Shown one piece after another: positions 1 through 9,889 of a stretch of DNA of 64,000 bases; position 1 is the stretch's first letter; the number at the start of each line of letters is the position of its first letter. The stretch lies in NCBI RefSeq assembly GCF_028550415.1, contig NZ_JAQQKX010000001.1, forward strand, positions 434,001 through 498,000, in the 5' to 3' direction. The notes beneath the pieces were generated by a model. That model saw nothing but the letters and a program-made list of their open reading frames with translations. It was not told where the DNA came from and searched no databases. The DNA comes from Asticcacaulis aquaticus (GTDB taxonomy: Bacteria > Pseudomonadota > Alphaproteobacteria > Caulobacterales > Caulobacteraceae). The position numbers were made by a program, and so were the translations under genes.

Positions 1-989
1 AGCCCGACCAGAACGATGGGGATATCCTGTTCCTCGCGCGGCAGGTCGCCTTCGCCCGCCTTGCGCTTGCGATTGGCTTCCAGCGCCGACATCAGGCCGG
101 ACCACACCGGCACCAGCAGCTTGCCGATCGTCCAGATGGCGGCGGCGCCGATGGCCCCCGCACCGAGATAGCGAACCTTGGTCGACCAGATGGCGCCCGC
201 ATGATCCGCCGCCGACGCATCCGGCATTGGGGTCAGCGAGGTCAGGACCGGTACGGCAACGCCCCAGGCGATGCTCAACCCGACCAGCATGGCGATACCG
301 ACCGTGATCCCCATCAGGTGCCCGGCCCCCAGAAGCGCCAGCGAGCTTTCGCCCGCCAGCCCCGTGGCCGCCGCCTTGCCGCCGAGATTGATCTTGAAGA
401 AGGCCGCCAGTTCCCCGGCCAGTACCTTGGCAGCGGCCAGCGCCGAATAGGCCGCCGAGGCAAGGCTGCCCAGAATGACGGCGATCAGGCCGACCTTACC
501 TTCACGGGCGCCTTCGCGGGTATTGGTCCCGACCTTCAGCACCTCGGCGGCGGCAACGCCTTCCGGGTATGGCAGGGGCGAATTCGACACCAGCGCCCGG
601 CGCAGCGGAATGGTGTACATGACCCCCAGAATACCGCCGATGGCGCAGGCCATGAAGGTGATGAAGAACGGCACGTCGCGCCACCAGCCGATGATGATCA
701 GACCGGGCAGGACAAAGATGACCGAGGCCAGGGTGCCCGCTGCCGAGGCAATCGTCTGAACGATGTTGTTTTCCTGAATCGTCGCACTTTTGAAGGCGCT
801 GAGCAGGGCCATGGAAATGACGGCGGCCGGAATCGAGGTGGCGAAGGTCAGCCCCACCTGAAGCCCCAGATAGACCTGCGCTGCCGTGAAGACCAGCGTG
901 ATGACGATCCCCAGAAGCACACCGCGAACGGTAATTTCGGCCATGGGTTTAGCCGGGGTTTCAGTCGTTGGGGCAGAAGACGAACGCAT
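1..989 (-). CDS. OPT family oligopeptide transporter (partial, C-terminal part outside window)
   Basis: The reading frame opens at an ATG at 987-989 and runs off the left edge without a stop, so about 330 N-terminal residues are visible. After a short polar leader come hydrophobic helices, a conserved segment with the residues QVYLGLQVGLTFATSIPAA, and then LPYPEGVAAAEVLK, which is characteristic of OPT transporters. The family moves small peptides or metal chelates across the inner membrane with protons. At least six membrane segments are visible. The gene diverges from the TonB receptor starting at 1361, so its promoter must lie in 990-1360. Family assignment is firm; the substrate is not known. 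Confidence 0.85.
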   Translation of the reverse strand, partial: MRSSSAPTTETPAKPMAEITVRGVLLGIVITLVFTAAQVYLGLQVGLTFATSIPAAVISMALLSAFKSATIQENNIVQTIASAAGTLASVIFVLPGLIIIGWWRDVPFFITFMACAIGGILGVMYTIPLRRALVSNSPLPYPEGVAAAEVLKVGTNTREGAREGKVGLIAVILGSLASAAYSALAAAKVLAGELAAFFKINLGGKAAATGLAGESSLALLGAGHLMGITVGIAMLVGLSIAWGVAVPVLTSLTPMPDASAADHAGAIWSTKVRYLGAGAIGAAAIWTIGKLLVPVWSGLMSALEANRKRKAGEGDLPREEQDIPIVLVG

Positions 990-1360
990 CAAAACTCCAG
1001 GTCACGGCCGGACGCAGGTCCGAAAACGGTTTCAGGCGCATCTTGCCTGAGACAGGCCGCCTGACAACCCATAATTTCCGCAAACGGGAGAAAGTTACAA
1101 ATCAGCTTCAATCACCAAAATGCAACACTATGTCGCTTCGATCATCACATCCGCCGTGAGTGCAACTTTTCCGCTTTAATCGCGCCCCGATTTACCCTAG
1201 CCTACGACAATCCGGACACAATTCACAACGAATGGCCGGACGGAGTTGGCCACCATAGGCCGACCCGGGGGTAAATAAGCACAATCGATCACCCGCAAGA
1301 TCGACGCGTAAAACAGGATCACCACCCCATAAGTGGGTGCATTAAAAGAGGAAAAACGGG
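990..1360. promoter_or_regulatory. Divergent intergenic region between OPT transporter and TonB receptor
   Basis: This 371-base gap separates two genes transcribed away from each other, so it should contain both promoters. It is less GC-rich than its flanks, but no convincing -35/-10 pair, riboswitch or operator could be picked by eye. A purine-rich ribosome binding site (AAGAGGAAA) precedes the receptor start at 1361. No small gene is supported here. Confidence 0.4.
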
Positions 1361-4300
1361 ATGTCCCCCCATACTCCATCCGTGCGCAAGGATCGCCTCC
1401 TGCGTTCGTCGGCGCTTGTCGCCGCCCTGCTGTTCACCGCCGTACCTGCGCTGGCTCAGGAAGCCGCCGCCCCGGCTGAAGACATCGAGACCGTCGTCGT
1501 CAAAGGTTTCCGCGGTTCGCTGAAAAGCGCGCTGAACGTCAAGAAAACCAGCGCCGCCACCGTCGATTCGATTCTGGCCGAAGATGTCGGCAAGTTCCCC
1601 GACTCCAACCTCGCCGAGTCGATGCAACGCATCCCCGGCGTCGTGCTGTCGCGCGGCGATGGCGGCGAAGGCCGTAACATCTCGGTCCGCGGCCTTGGCG
1701 CGCAATATACGCGCGTCCGCCTGAACGGCATGGAAGGTGCGGCGCAGTCGGGTTCGGCGGATATCTACGGTGCCGGTAACAACGGGCGCAGCTTCGACTT
1801 CAACATCTTCCCGTCGGAAATCTTCTCGTCGCTGGCCGCCCGCAAGACGGCATCTGCCGATGTCGAAGAAGGTTCGCTTGGGGCGACCGTCGATCTGCGC
1901 GCGCCCAAGCCCTTCGACTACCGTCAGGACCAGGTGTTCAGCTTCTCGGCCAAGGGCGTCTATAACGAACTGGCCGAAAAGACCGATCCGCGCCTGACCC
2001 TGCTGGCTTCCAAGAAGTTCGGCGACGGCAAGTTCGGCATCCTCGGCACCCTGACCTATCAGGAAAAGCACACCCGTGAAGTCGGCTACTCCGCCGTGGA
2101 TATCCTGTCGGCCAATACCAACGGCTATAATGCTTATCAGCGTGATGCGACCGGTGCACTGATCCCGACGCGCGACGCGCAGGGCAACATCATTCGCGAT
2201 ACCAACGGCAATATTGTCTATGCCCGCGAAGTGCAGCCCTTCTGTACGCCGATCGGCTGGACCACGCCGACCGGCGGGCGCACTGTCAGCCCCGATCCCG
2301 CAGAAAGCGCGGCCAAGGGCGCAACGGCGGCCAACTGCTCGACCAATAATCCGCGTACCGGCACGATCGCGGCCTACAACGCCATCTACAATCTGCGCCG
2401 CGCCGACGCCCTGACCACGCCGGGTTCGGGCGCTTTCTTCCCGCGCATTCCGCGTTATGTGAACTCAGAACAGGATACCGAACGTCTGGGCGGCAGCCTG
2501 ACCTTCCAGTGGAAGCCGGACGCCAATACCGACGTCTCGCTCGATTTCCTCTATTCGAAGTATGATGTCGAACGTCGCGACAACTACATCGCCGGCCTGT
2601 CTCTGGCGCGTAACATCGGCAATAACGGTCAGCCGATGGTCTCGGTCAAGGACGTGCAGTTCAAGGCGAACGGCTCACTGCTCTACGGCCTGTTCGACGG
2701 CATGGACGTGCGCTCCGAAGGTCTGGTCGACGTGTTCTCGTCCGAGTTCACCCAGATCAACCTGAACGGCCGCCATCGCTTCAACGACCGCTTCGAAATG
2801 ACCGCCTTTGTGGGCAAGTCGTCTTCGAGCTGGGACGGTCCTATGCGCCTGCAAACCTTCATCGACGCTATCGATGTCGATAACTTCTCGATCGACTATC
2901 GCGGCGGCGACACGACTCCGGTGATCAATTTCGGCTTCGACGTGTCCAACCCGGCCAACTTCGCCTACGCGCCCACGGCGGCCGACGGCACCGTGACCGG
3001 TGGTTTCTCGGTTCAGGGTAAACCGCAGTGGAACAAGACCGACATCGAAACGGTCAATCTTGACGGCAAATATGATCTGACGTCGGAACTCACCCTGAAA
3101 TTCGGCGTGCAGTATCGTCAGAACGACTTCAACAGCCACACCCTGAGCCTGATCCCGTCGCAGGTTGCGGTCACCGCCCTGCCGACCGGCGTGACACTGG
3201 CCAGCATCACCAAGCAGATCACCGGCCTCGACGATCTCTGGGGTCATGGCGCTCCGGCCAGCTGGGTCGCCATCGATTCGGCCAAGTGGCGCGACGCCTT
3301 CAAGTTCGACTCGTTCCAGTATTGCGGCGTCGAATGCGGGGCGGGCAAGTCGCAGATCACCGAAACGGTCAAGAGCACCTATATCATGGCCGAGTTCAAC
3401 TACGACAACCTGCTGCCGATCCCGGTGCGCGGCGATATCGGCCTGCGTTCGGTGCACACCCAACAGTTCGCCGTCGGCTATATCCCGGTGACCGCTCCGG
3501 CGGGTTCGCAATATCCGACGCGCGGCGTGCGTAACGAGGTCGAACGCGAATATCACGACATGCTGCCGTCGGCCAACGTCGTGTTTGAACTGAACCCTGA
3601 CCTGCTGGCCCGCTTCTCGGCAGCCAAGGTCATGTCGCGTCCGGAACTGGGCAACCTGATCCCCTCCAGCGGCGTGACCTTCACGACGCGTACCGGCACG
3701 ATCAACAACCCGTACCTCGATCCGATCCGCGCCACGACCTTCGATGCCGGTCTGGAGTGGTACTTCCGTCCGGGTTCGCTGGTTTCGGTGGCCTATTTCT
3801 ACAAGGACATCAAGACCTTCGTTCAGCGCATCAACCAGCAGCTGCCGTATAACCAGCTCGGCCTGCCGCTGGAACTGCTGGTCAATAACGCCAGCAACGC
3901 CTCGGCAACCGATCTGTTCAACGTGGCCCGCTTCGTCAATACGCCGGGCGGTCCGCTGAAGGGTATCGAACTGAACCTTCAGGCCGATCTCGACTTCCTG
4001 CCTGGCTTCTGGGGCAATTTCGGCGTGCTGGCCAACTACACGCACATCACGTCCGAGATCAATTACATCCTGACCACCTCCACGACGGGCGTGCCCCTGA
4101 CCTCGACGACCAACGACCTGACCAACCTGTCGCGCGACTCGGCGTCGGGCACGCTGTATTGGGAAAACGACAAGTTCAGCTTCCGCACGACGGCGTCGTA
4201 CCGCGGCAAATATATCCGTGGCATCCCGGCGTCGGCGGGCAGCGACCTTCAGGGTAACGGCGAAACGACCTTCGTCGATGCGTCGGCCTCCTATCAGGTC

Positions 4301-4444
4301 AACGACAAGCTGAAGCTTTCGCTCGAAGCGCAGAACCTGACCGATGAGCAGAACCAGCTCTATATCGACTCCAACCGTCAGGACACCTTGTTCGAGACGC
4401 GTATCGGTCGCACGGTGACGTTCGGTCTGACCTACAAGTACTAA
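1361..4444 (+). CDS. TonB-dependent outer-membrane receptor
   Basis: This 1027-residue protein has a Sec signal peptide (hydrophobic core, cleavage after ALAQ near residue 33) and a TonB box (IETVVVKG, about residues 42-49). A plug domain follows (SMQRIPGVVLSRGDGGEGRN, then VRGLGAQYTRVRLNG), then a large 22-strand-type barrel ending in the aromatic residues VTFGLTYKY typical of outer-membrane proteins. Proteins of this size and plug sequence are the large TonB receptors expanded in Caulobacterales, which import sugars, siderophores or other scarce nutrients using TonB-ExbBD energy. The neighbours give no clue to the substrate: no glycosidase or transporter is adjacent. The start is supported by AGAGGA upstream, and two hairpins follow the stop. 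Confidence 0.93.
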   Translation: MSPHTPSVRKDRLLRSSALVAALLFTAVPALAQEAAAPAEDIETVVVKGFRGSLKSALNVKKTSAATVDSILAEDVGKFPDSNLAESMQRIPGVVLSRGDGGEGRNISVRGLGAQYTRVRLNGMEGAAQSGSADIYGAGNNGRSFDFNIFPSEIFSSLAARKTASADVEEGSLGATVDLRAPKPFDYRQDQVFSFSAKGVYNELAEKTDPRLTLLASKKFGDGKFGILGTLTYQEKHTREVGYSAVDILSANTNGYNAYQRDATGALIPTRDAQGNIIRDTNGNIVYAREVQPFCTPIGWTTPTGGRTVSPDPAESAAKGATAANCSTNNPRTGTIAAYNAIYNLRRADALTTPGSGAFFPRIPRYVNSEQDTERLGGSLTFQWKPDANTDVSLDFLYSKYDVERRDNYIAGLSLARNIGNNGQPMVSVKDVQFKANGSLLYGLFDGMDVRSEGLVDVFSSEFTQINLNGRHRFNDRFEMTAFVGKSSSSWDGPMRLQTFIDAIDVDNFSIDYRGGDTTPVINFGFDVSNPANFAYAPTAADGTVTGGFSVQGKPQWNKTDIETVNLDGKYDLTSELTLKFGVQYRQNDFNSHTLSLIPSQVAVTALPTGVTLASITKQITGLDDLWGHGAPASWVAIDSAKWRDAFKFDSFQYCGVECGAGKSQITETVKSTYIMAEFNYDNLLPIPVRGDIGLRSVHTQQFAVGYIPVTAPAGSQYPTRGVRNEVEREYHDMLPSANVVFELNPDLLARFSAAKVMSRPELGNLIPSSGVTFTTRTGTINNPYLDPIRATTFDAGLEWYFRPGSLVSVAYFYKDIKTFVQRINQQLPYNQLGLPLELLVNNASNASATDLFNVARFVNTPGGPLKGIELNLQADLDFLPGFWGNFGVLANYTHITSEINYILTTSTTGVPLTSTTNDLTNLSRDSASGTLYWENDKFSFRTTASYRGKYIRGIPASAGSDLQGNGETTFVDASASYQVNDKLKLSLEAQNLTDEQNQLYIDSNRQDTLFETRIGRTVTFGLTYKY

Positions 4445-4452
4445 GCGTAAAG

Positions 4453-4523
4453 GCCGGTGCCTTCGGGCACCGGCGCACGCATTACTAGAAGCTGTCCCCC
4501 GCCTCATCAGCGGGGGATTTTTT
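4453..4523 (+). terminator. Rho-independent terminator of the TonB receptor gene
   Basis: Two consecutive hairpins follow the stop codon. The first is a 9-bp stem with a TTCG loop (4453-4474). The second is a 7-bp stem CCCCCGC/GCGGGGG (4496-4516) followed by a run of six T (4518-4523). The second is a textbook intrinsic terminator and also separates the receptor from the convergent gene ending at 4535. Confidence 0.85.
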
Positions 4524-4534
4524 ATGGCGCAAGT

Positions 4535-5770
4535 CTATTCCGGCGCCAGAACCGCCTCGCGCAGGCCGTCGAGATAGGTTTCGGTGAAATCGACCTTCAA
4601 CTCGACAAACAGCGGAAAATGGTCGCTCATCTGAAAGGTGCGCCAGTCGTCGAGATAGTAGGTTTTCAGCGCCACATCGTCGGACAGCAGGTTTTCCTCG
4701 TTTGCGATGGATTTTAGGGCCGCATCGACCGCCTTTTGTGCCTTCGCTTTCTGGGCATCGCTGGTCGCCGCCGCCAGTTTCGTCAGGGCCACCGTGTGGT
4801 CCAGCTTCGCCGCGTCGCGCCGCCCGGTCACGATACGGCGGATATCGTCGCGATAGGCGGTGAAATCCTCGTCGCGAAAGACATATTTGAACAGGTTGAA
4901 CACACCGTTGGATTTGCCCTCCGTCTCCTGCGCCAGTTGCACCTCGCCCGCCTTGGGGATGAAGGAAATCTGGTCATAGAAGCGGTTCTGCTTGGCGTTC
5001 GACCCCTGTTTGTTGCGGAAGACCTGAAAGCCGTGTTTCGCCAGGGCATCGAAGGTTTTCGCCCCGAAATCCTCGATATTGAAATCGCCGACCAGCACGT
5101 GGCTCTGCGCCTTGTCCGCCTTGGCGCGTTTGGCGATGAATTTCGCCACGCCGTCGATTTCAGCGACGCGACGGGCATATTCGGCGGTGCTCAGACCGTC
5201 GGCGCCGTAATAGATATGTACGGTGGCGAAGCTGAACTTGAACCACCCGGCCTGAAACGTGCAGGCGAACGGCGTGCGCGCAAACTGCCGCGCCTTGGTC
5301 ACATCGGAGATTTGATCGTCGAACGGCAGGACGATTTCCCCCGCCACGCCGGTAAAGCGCACCTTCGACTTGTTATAGATGAACCCCAGCCGTTCACGAT
5401 TGCCGCTGTCGCCTTCGGTCACGTCGGTGATCAGGAAATCGTGCTCCGGCCCCAACACCGACATCAATCGCGTGAACGGCGTCAGGTCCTCGCACACCTC
5501 CTGAATGGCGATGACATCGAAGGCCGAAATAACCTCGGCGATATAGTAGAGGCTGTCCTCCAGACGCGTGCCATGACCGAAGCGGTTGTCGTCGAAATTA
5601 CGGATATTCCACGTCCCCAGCATCAGGGTCGAGGTCGTGCGTCCCGGCAGATCGGCGCGTAAGGCCGCTCTCAATCGCTTCAGCGCATCGAGCGTTTGCA
5701 GCTTGGCGGCATCGCGCTCGGCGTCGGGCAAACCCGCAAACGCGTATTTCAGGCGTGAATAGGCGACCAT
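4535..5770 (-). CDS. Endonuclease/exonuclease/phosphatase (EEP) family protein
   Basis: A 411-residue protein with the EEP (DNase I-like) fold. The motifs appear in order: LGTWNIRNFD with the metal-site Asn55, AIQEV with the metal-binding Glu91, LVGDFNIEDF around residue 225, and a C-terminal SDHFPLF with the catalytic Asp-His near residue 385. This is the full active-site set for a Mg-dependent phosphodiesterase or phosphomonoesterase. No signal peptide is seen, and about 48 N-terminal residues precede the domain. GGAGG lies 8 bases before the ATG at 5770. It could act on nucleic acid or on small phosphoesters or lipids; the sequence does not say which. It is convergent with the TonB receptor. 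Confidence 0.85.
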   Translation of the reverse strand: MVAYSRLKYAFAGLPDAERDAAKLQTLDALKRLRAALRADLPGRTTSTLMLGTWNIRNFDDNRFGHGTRLEDSLYYIAEVISAFDVIAIQEVCEDLTPFTRLMSVLGPEHDFLITDVTEGDSGNRERLGFIYNKSKVRFTGVAGEIVLPFDDQISDVTKARQFARTPFACTFQAGWFKFSFATVHIYYGADGLSTAEYARRVAEIDGVAKFIAKRAKADKAQSHVLVGDFNIEDFGAKTFDALAKHGFQVFRNKQGSNAKQNRFYDQISFIPKAGEVQLAQETEGKSNGVFNLFKYVFRDEDFTAYRDDIRRIVTGRRDAAKLDHTVALTKLAAATSDAQKAKAQKAVDAALKSIANEENLLSDDVALKTYYLDDWRTFQMSDHFPLFVELKVDFTETYLDGLREAVLAPE

Positions 5771-5845
5771 CTCATCCCTCCGGTTTGCGGAAGGATGCGG
5801 GACAATTGCAACAGACTCTACCTGAGGCTGTTCAATCCTGCGTGA

Positions 5846-6166
5846 TCAGCTTTTGGACAGGTCTTTCAGCTCGGCCTGTAGCGCGGCCTGAGCCCCCTCT
5901 TCGCGCAGCTTGCCGTCCTCGAAAATCTTGCCGATGATGTGACGATAATCCTTGTACTGCCGCAACTCATAGGCCGCCGCCATCTTCTCGGCCCACGAGG
6001 TGTCCTCGCGGCCAAGCTGCTGCATGATGGCGTAGAAGCGTTGATAACGCTCGTGGCGGTTACGCTCCGCCACCGCTTCTGCGTGCCAGACCGCGGCCCA
6101 GGCGATGACGATCAGCGGCAGCACCAGAAGCCCCCACGCGATCATGTCCTGCACCGTTACCAGCAT
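5846..6166 (-). CDS. Small single-pass membrane protein, function unknown
   Basis: A 106-residue protein with one strongly hydrophobic N-terminal segment (about residues 8-28), then a charged, mostly helical cytoplasmic-type region rich in Ala, Glu, Arg and Tyr. No family was recognised. It lies between the EEP gene and gatA on the same strand, but separate spacing and the gatA terminator suggest its own transcript. Codon use matches the neighbours, which supports a real gene. Confidence 0.65.
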   Translation of the reverse strand: MLVTVQDMIAWGLLVLPLIVIAWAAVWHAEAVAERNRHERYQRFYAIMQQLGREDTSWAEKMAAAYELRQYKDYRHIIGKIFEDGKLREEGAQAALQAELKDLSKS

Positions 6167-6244
6167 CTGCGCCTCTTCCTTATCGATGATGCAACATAGG
6201 CCGCTTGGGATGCCTTGCCTATACGCTTCGCCCGTCAGGTGTGG

Positions 6245-6284
6245 AAAACAAAAACGCTTCCGGAGTTAATCCTCCGGAAGCGTT
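6245..6284 (-). terminator. Rho-independent terminator of gatC-gatA
   Basis: A 12-bp perfect stem AACGCTTCCGGA/TCCGGAAGCGTT (6253-6264 with 6273-6284) stands just downstream of gatA on the minus strand and is followed in that direction by the T-rich TTTGTTTT. Confidence 0.85.
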
Positions 6285-6312
6285 ACGGCAGCTCACACCG
6301 GAGAGCGGTGCT

Positions 6313-7797
6313 TTACCACCACTTCGACGGCTTGTGCGTGAAGCCCGCAGCCTTTTCCAGCACCGAGGCAATCGCCAGAGTCGTACCTTCGTCCAGCGCC
6401 TTGCCGATCACCTGCAGACCCAGCGGCAGGCCCTTCGAATCGAGGCCCGCCGGGACCGACAGGCCGGGCAGACCGGCCAGGTTCGTCGTCACGGTGAACA
6501 CGTCGTTGAGGTACATAGCGACCGGGTCGGCGGCCTTGGCCGTATCGCCCAGCTCGAACGCGCTTGACGGCGTGGCGGGCGTCAGGATGACGTCGCAGCT
6601 ATTGAACGCATTCGTGAAATCCTCGGCGATACGACGGCGTACCTTGAGCGCCTTGACGTAATAGGCGTCGTAGAAGCCTGCCGACAGGACGTAGGTGCCG
6701 ATCATGATGCGGCGCTTGACCTCCTTGCCGAAGCCTTCCGAGCGCGACAGCTCGTAGGTGTCGGTCAGGCCGGTCGCCGCTTCGGTGCGGTGACCGAAGC
6801 GCATCCCGTCATAGCGCGCCAGATTGGACGAAGCTTCCGCCGGGGCGACGATATAGTAGCACGGCAGGGCGTATTTGGTGTTGGGCAGAGAGATGCGGAC
6901 GATCTCGGCTCCGGCGTCTTTCAACCAGGCAATCCCCTGCTCCCAGAGGGCGTCGATTTCCGCCGGAATGCCGTCGAGGCGGTACTCGTCGGGGATGCCG
7001 ATGCGCAGGCCCTTGACCGACTTGCCGACGAACGACGAAAAGTCCGGCAGATCGACCTTGAGCGAGGTCGAATCCTTCGTGTCGTAAGAACACATGGATT
7101 GCAGCATGATCGCCGCGTCTTCGACGGTCTTGGTGATCGGACCGGCCTGATCGAGCGACGAGGCAAAGGCCACCATGCCGAAGCGCGAGGCGCGGCCATA
7201 GGTCGGCTTGATCCCGACCGTACCGGTGAAGGCCGCGGGCTGACGGATCGAACCGCCTGTGTCCGACGCCGTGGCGGCCAGACAGAGGTCGGCCGCGACC
7301 GCCGAAGCCGAACCACCCGAAGACCCGCCCGGCGTCAGGGCGGCGTTCGACGCATTGGACTTCCACGGATTGGTCACCGGGCCCCAGTGCGAGGTCTCGT
7401 TCGATGAACCCATGGCAAACTCGTCCATATTGAGCTTGCCCAGCATGACCGCGCCGTCGTCCCACAGGTTCTGGGTGACGGTCGATTCATACGGCGGGAT
7501 AAAATTGTCGAGGATGCCGGAACAGGCCGTCGTGCGCACATCCTTGGTGCAGAACAGGTCTTTGATGCCCAGCGGCGCGCCTTCCAGTGCGCGGGCGTCG
7601 CCCGACGCGATGCGCTTGTCGGACTCCGCCGCCATGCCCCGCGCCTTATCGAAGGTCGTCAGGACGTAGGCGTTGAGCGCCGGATTGGCGGTCTCGATGG
7701 CGCCGATAAAGGCCTCGGTCAGTTCGGTCGAGGAGATTTGCTTCGCCTTCAGGCCGTCAAGCGCACCCTTGAGCGTCAGTTTGGTCAGATCGGTCAT
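6313..7797 (-). CDS. gatA: Aspartyl/glutamyl-tRNA amidotransferase subunit A
   Basis: A 494-residue amidase-signature protein, the normal GatA length. The Ser-cisSer-Lys triad can be read directly: Lys79 in LGIKDLF, Ser159 in [12 protein letters not shown] and nucleophile Ser183 in [12 protein letters not shown]. GatA hydrolyses glutamine to ammonia, which GatB uses to convert Glu-tRNA(Gln) or Asp-tRNA(Asn) to the amide. The gene follows gatC with a 0-2 base junction (translational coupling) and ends in a strong terminator. gatB is not in the window. Confidence 0.97.
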   Translation of the reverse strand: MTDLTKLTLKGALDGLKAKQISSTELTEAFIGAIETANPALNAYVLTTFDKARGMAAESDKRIASGDARALEGAPLGIKDLFCTKDVRTTACSGILDNFIPPYESTVTQNLWDDGAVMLGKLNMDEFAMGSSNETSHWGPVTNPWKSNASNAALTPGGSSGGSASAVAADLCLAATASDTGGSIRQPAAFTGTVGIKPTYGRASRFGMVAFASSLDQAGPITKTVEDAAIMLQSMCSYDTKDSTSLKVDLPDFSSFVGKSVKGLRIGIPDEYRLDGIPAEIDALWEQGIAWLKDAGAEIVRISLPNTKYALPCYYIVAPAEASSNLARYDGMRFGHRTEAATGLTDTYELSRSEGFGKEVKRRIMIGTYVLSAGFYDAYYVKALKVRRRIAEDFTNAFNSCDVILTPATPSSAFELGDTAKAADPVAMYLNDVFTVTTNLAGLPGLSVPAGLDSKGLPLGLQVIGKALDEGTTLAIASVLEKAAGFTHKPSKWW

Positions 7798-7799
7798 GA

Positions 7800-8087
7800 C
7801 TATTCCACCACTTTCGGCACGATGAAGAAGCCGTCGACGGTCTTCGGCGCATTCTTGACCACGTCGGCGACCTTGTCGCCGTCGCTGACCACGTCATCGC
7901 GCAGGGGCTGGGTCATCTCGATGCACGAGGTCATGGGCTGAACGCCCGACACATCGACCTCGTTGAGTTGCTCGATCCAGCCCAGAATGCCGTTCAGTTC
8001 CCCGGCGAGGCTTTCCAGCCGCTCGTCGGATTCGCGCAGACGCGACAGGCTCGCGACCTTGCGCACGGTTGCCACGTCGATGGCCAT
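7800..8087 (-). CDS. gatC: Aspartyl/glutamyl-tRNA amidotransferase subunit C
   Basis: A 95-residue GatC, the small stabilising subunit of the GatCAB amidotransferase. It shows the typical N-terminal helical part ([19 protein letters not shown]) and the conserved C-terminal stretch with [19 protein letters not shown] that wraps around GatA. Start ATG at 8087 has AAGGAG 8 bases upstream. It is the first gene of the gatC-gatA transcript. Confidence 0.95.
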   Translation of the reverse strand: MAIDVATVRKVASLSRLRESDERLESLAGELNGILGWIEQLNEVDVSGVQPMTSCIEMTQPLRDDVVSDGDKVADVVKNAPKTVDGFFIVPKVVE

Positions 8088-8187
8088 GCGGAGACTCCTT
8101 ATTATCAGGTTCTCCGGTTAGCGAGCGCGACGCGCTTTGACAAGTCTAAAGCGCACGGGGTTTCGGTCAACACGCGTCCCGACGCAA

Positions 8188-8217
8188 AAAGACGCGCCGG
8201 GGGAGCGGCGCGTCTTT
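8188..8217 (-). terminator. Rho-independent terminator downstream of the UrcA-like gene
   Basis: An 11-bp perfect stem AAAGACGCGCC/GGCGCGTCTTT (8188-8198 with 8207-8217) is followed on the minus strand by TTTTTGCG. It ends the gene at 8258-8635 before gatC begins. Confidence 0.8.
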
Positions 8218-8257
8218 CAGGATACGAACTACTAGGTGGCCGTAATCAATATCCGCC

Positions 8258-8635
8258 TTACTTGGCGGCGTATTGCTTATCCTTGGCGGCCGCCTTTTTC
8301 GCCATCATGACCTGCTGGGTGTTCAGCTTGTCGGCGTGATAGGCGTGAAGCGCAGGCTGGCGCGAGTCGATGACGGCCTGATCGAGCGCCATGGCGGCGC
8401 ATTCACGGTCATTGAGGAACTTGTGCGATGCCCCCAGGACCCGCGAGTCGCACAGGTCGGCGGCGGTGCGGCGCAGCTTGTTGTACACGGCCTGAACCTC
8501 GTCAGGGTTGTTAAAATCCACCTTGGCCAGCGAGACGCTGGCCGTGGGATAGTCCTGCGCGCCGGCGGCACCGGCAAACGAAACGGCGGCCACAGAGGCG
8601 GCAACCAGCAGGGCGACAGACTTGGAATGCAACAT
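8258..8635 (-). CDS. UrcA-like secreted protein
   Basis: A 125-residue protein with a Sec signal peptide (MLHSKSVALL onward, cleavage after AGAAGAQ). The mature part resembles the UrcA family: a VSLAKVDF strand, a helix with LRRTAADLC, then a second conserved Cys in RECAAMALDQAV. The two cysteines could form a disulfide. The family is common in Caulobacterales and Sphingomonadales, and its function is unknown. A longer reading frame reaches 8695, but the ATG at 8635 has GGAGAC 9 bases upstream and begins the signal peptide, so I chose it. Gene is monocistronic, with its own terminator. Confidence 0.7.
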   Translation of the reverse strand: MLHSKSVALLVAASVAAVSFAGAAGAQDYPTASVSLAKVDFNNPDEVQAVYNKLRRTAADLCDSRVLGASHKFLNDRECAAMALDQAVIDSRQPALHAYHADKLNTQQVMMAKKAAAKDKQYAAK

Positions 8636-9007
8636 GATTAGTCTCCGTAGTTTCAATTGATAACAGTAAGTGAACTCATGAAATGGTGAATACACAAATT
8701 AATCTGCGATTGCGACAGCTTTATTATTAAATCTTGGACAGACATTAACTTGCCTTCATGTATTAAATTTAGTTTACTTTGTGACGGAATTTTAAAACGT
8801 TTCTAAAGAAATTAAAACATGCGCCAGGCCTTGCATATGAACACTTTTTGATGGTTACAAAACCGTCATCATTACTTAAAGTTCATCTTTCGCCGCAAAA
8901 CCCTTCCGTCTGATGCAGGGAAGCCCCAGCCCGGGCGAACGACCAAAAGCCCGCCGCGGGATCGCGGCAGGGTCAAATCCTGCTTAAAGAGATAAATGCT
9001 GGGCTTT
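8636..9007. other. AT-rich intergenic region, no gene seen
   Basis: About 370 bases without a supported gene. The part from 8640 to 8880 is strikingly AT-rich for this genome and probably contains the promoter of the UrcA-like gene. The part from 8940 to 9007 holds folded sequence described separately as a terminator. Nothing else was recognised. Confidence 0.4.
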
Positions 9008-9008
9008 T
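8945..9008 (-). terminator. Branched hairpin, possible terminator of the methyltransferase gene
   Basis: AAAAGCCC at 8945-8952 pairs with GGGCTTTT at 9001-9008, which overlaps the stop codon. Two smaller hairpins (CCGCGGGATCGCGG, and GCAGG/CCTGC around a 7-base loop) lie inside. Only four T follow on the minus strand, so termination is plausible but not certain. Confidence 0.4.
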
Positions 9009-9889
9009 TACGCGTTTTTACGCAGCAGCCAGAGATCCTGATAAATGCCGTCCCGTGTCCCCACGCCGACGAAGGCCTCGACAGTGAAACCGCGCGACAG
9101 AACCTCACGCACATAGGACTGGGGATGGAAGGCGTTGCACAGATTCATGCCGCTCGCCTCTTCGAACCGCAAAACCAGTTCGCCGCGATCATAGGCCGCC
9201 CCTTCGGTCTCATTGAGCCCGGAACGGAAGCTGTCGCCGTGCGTGGTGATCAGGATATGACCGCCCGGTTTGCAAATGCGGCGAAGCTCATCCATCCACG
9301 CGATCTGAAGATCGGCCGCCAGGTGCGTGAAAACGGAAATCGAATATATCAGGTCGAAACGATTGTCGCCGTAGGTCAGCGGCGGGGTCGCCTTATTCAG
9401 CGACAGACTGGCGAACGGCAGGTTGCGCCGGCACCAGTCGTAAAGACGGGGATTATAGTCCGTGCCGCTGAGCTTCGGCCCATCGCCCCCGGTAGCCCCG
9501 ATTTTCGCCCCAACCTTTTCCCAGTGCCGCAACACCCGGCCGCAGCCGCAGCCGAAGTCCAGCAACTCATCGTCAGGGCCCAGCACGACACCGCAGGACG
9601 CCATAAGGTCGAGAATCGTCTCCAGCATATTGGCCCCGAAGCCGAGGAACCAGTCGACGTTTTGCGTACCCGCGACCATCACCCGCATATCGGCGGGCGG
9701 CAGGGGCAATCCATCTGCCGACGCCTGAGCCGGGCTATGCCTTTGGGTCCATACCTCTTTGGCGGCAACCATATGTTCGTACGCGCGAAAGCCATAACGT
9801 ATGAGGCCAAAACGACGCAGAACGTCGGCTACCGATCGGAAGGTGCCCTTTTGTTTTAGCGCTACCCAGCACTGATCTACACGGCCCAT
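9008..9889 (-). CDS. Class I SAM-dependent methyltransferase
   Basis: A 293-residue protein. Motif I is LLDFGCGCGRVLRHW, the glycine-rich SAM-binding loop. An acidic residue in SGTDYNP fits the end of strand beta-2, and FDLIYSISVFTHL matches motif IV of class I methyltransferases. An N-terminal helical extension of about 115 residues precedes the domain. Target unknown; such enzymes act on small molecules, lipids or surface glycans. A TTG start 33 bases upstream (9922) is possible, but the ATG at 9889 follows GGGGGGTGGGT and is preferred. It is divergent from ruvX. Confidence 0.8.
   Translation of the reverse strand: MGRVDQCWVALKQKGTFRSVADVLRRFGLIRYGFRAYEHMVAAKEVWTQRHSPAQASADGLPLPPADMRVMVAGTQNVDWFLGFGANMLETILDLMASCGVVLGPDDELLDFGCGCGRVLRHWEKVGAKIGATGGDGPKLSGTDYNPRLYDWCRRNLPFASLSLNKATPPLTYGDNRFDLIYSISVFTHLAADLQIAWMDELRRICKPGGHILITTHGDSFRSGLNETEGAAYDRGELVLRFEEASGMNLCNAFHPQSYVREVLSRGFTVEAFVGVGTRDGIYQDLWLLRKNA

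Noticed and set aside
8958-8990. tRNA-like T-arm (GCAGG-GTCAAAT-CCTGC)
   Set aside because: The loop lacks the usual TTC start, and no matching acceptor stem or anticodon arm can be found at the right distance. It is better explained as part of a branched terminator.
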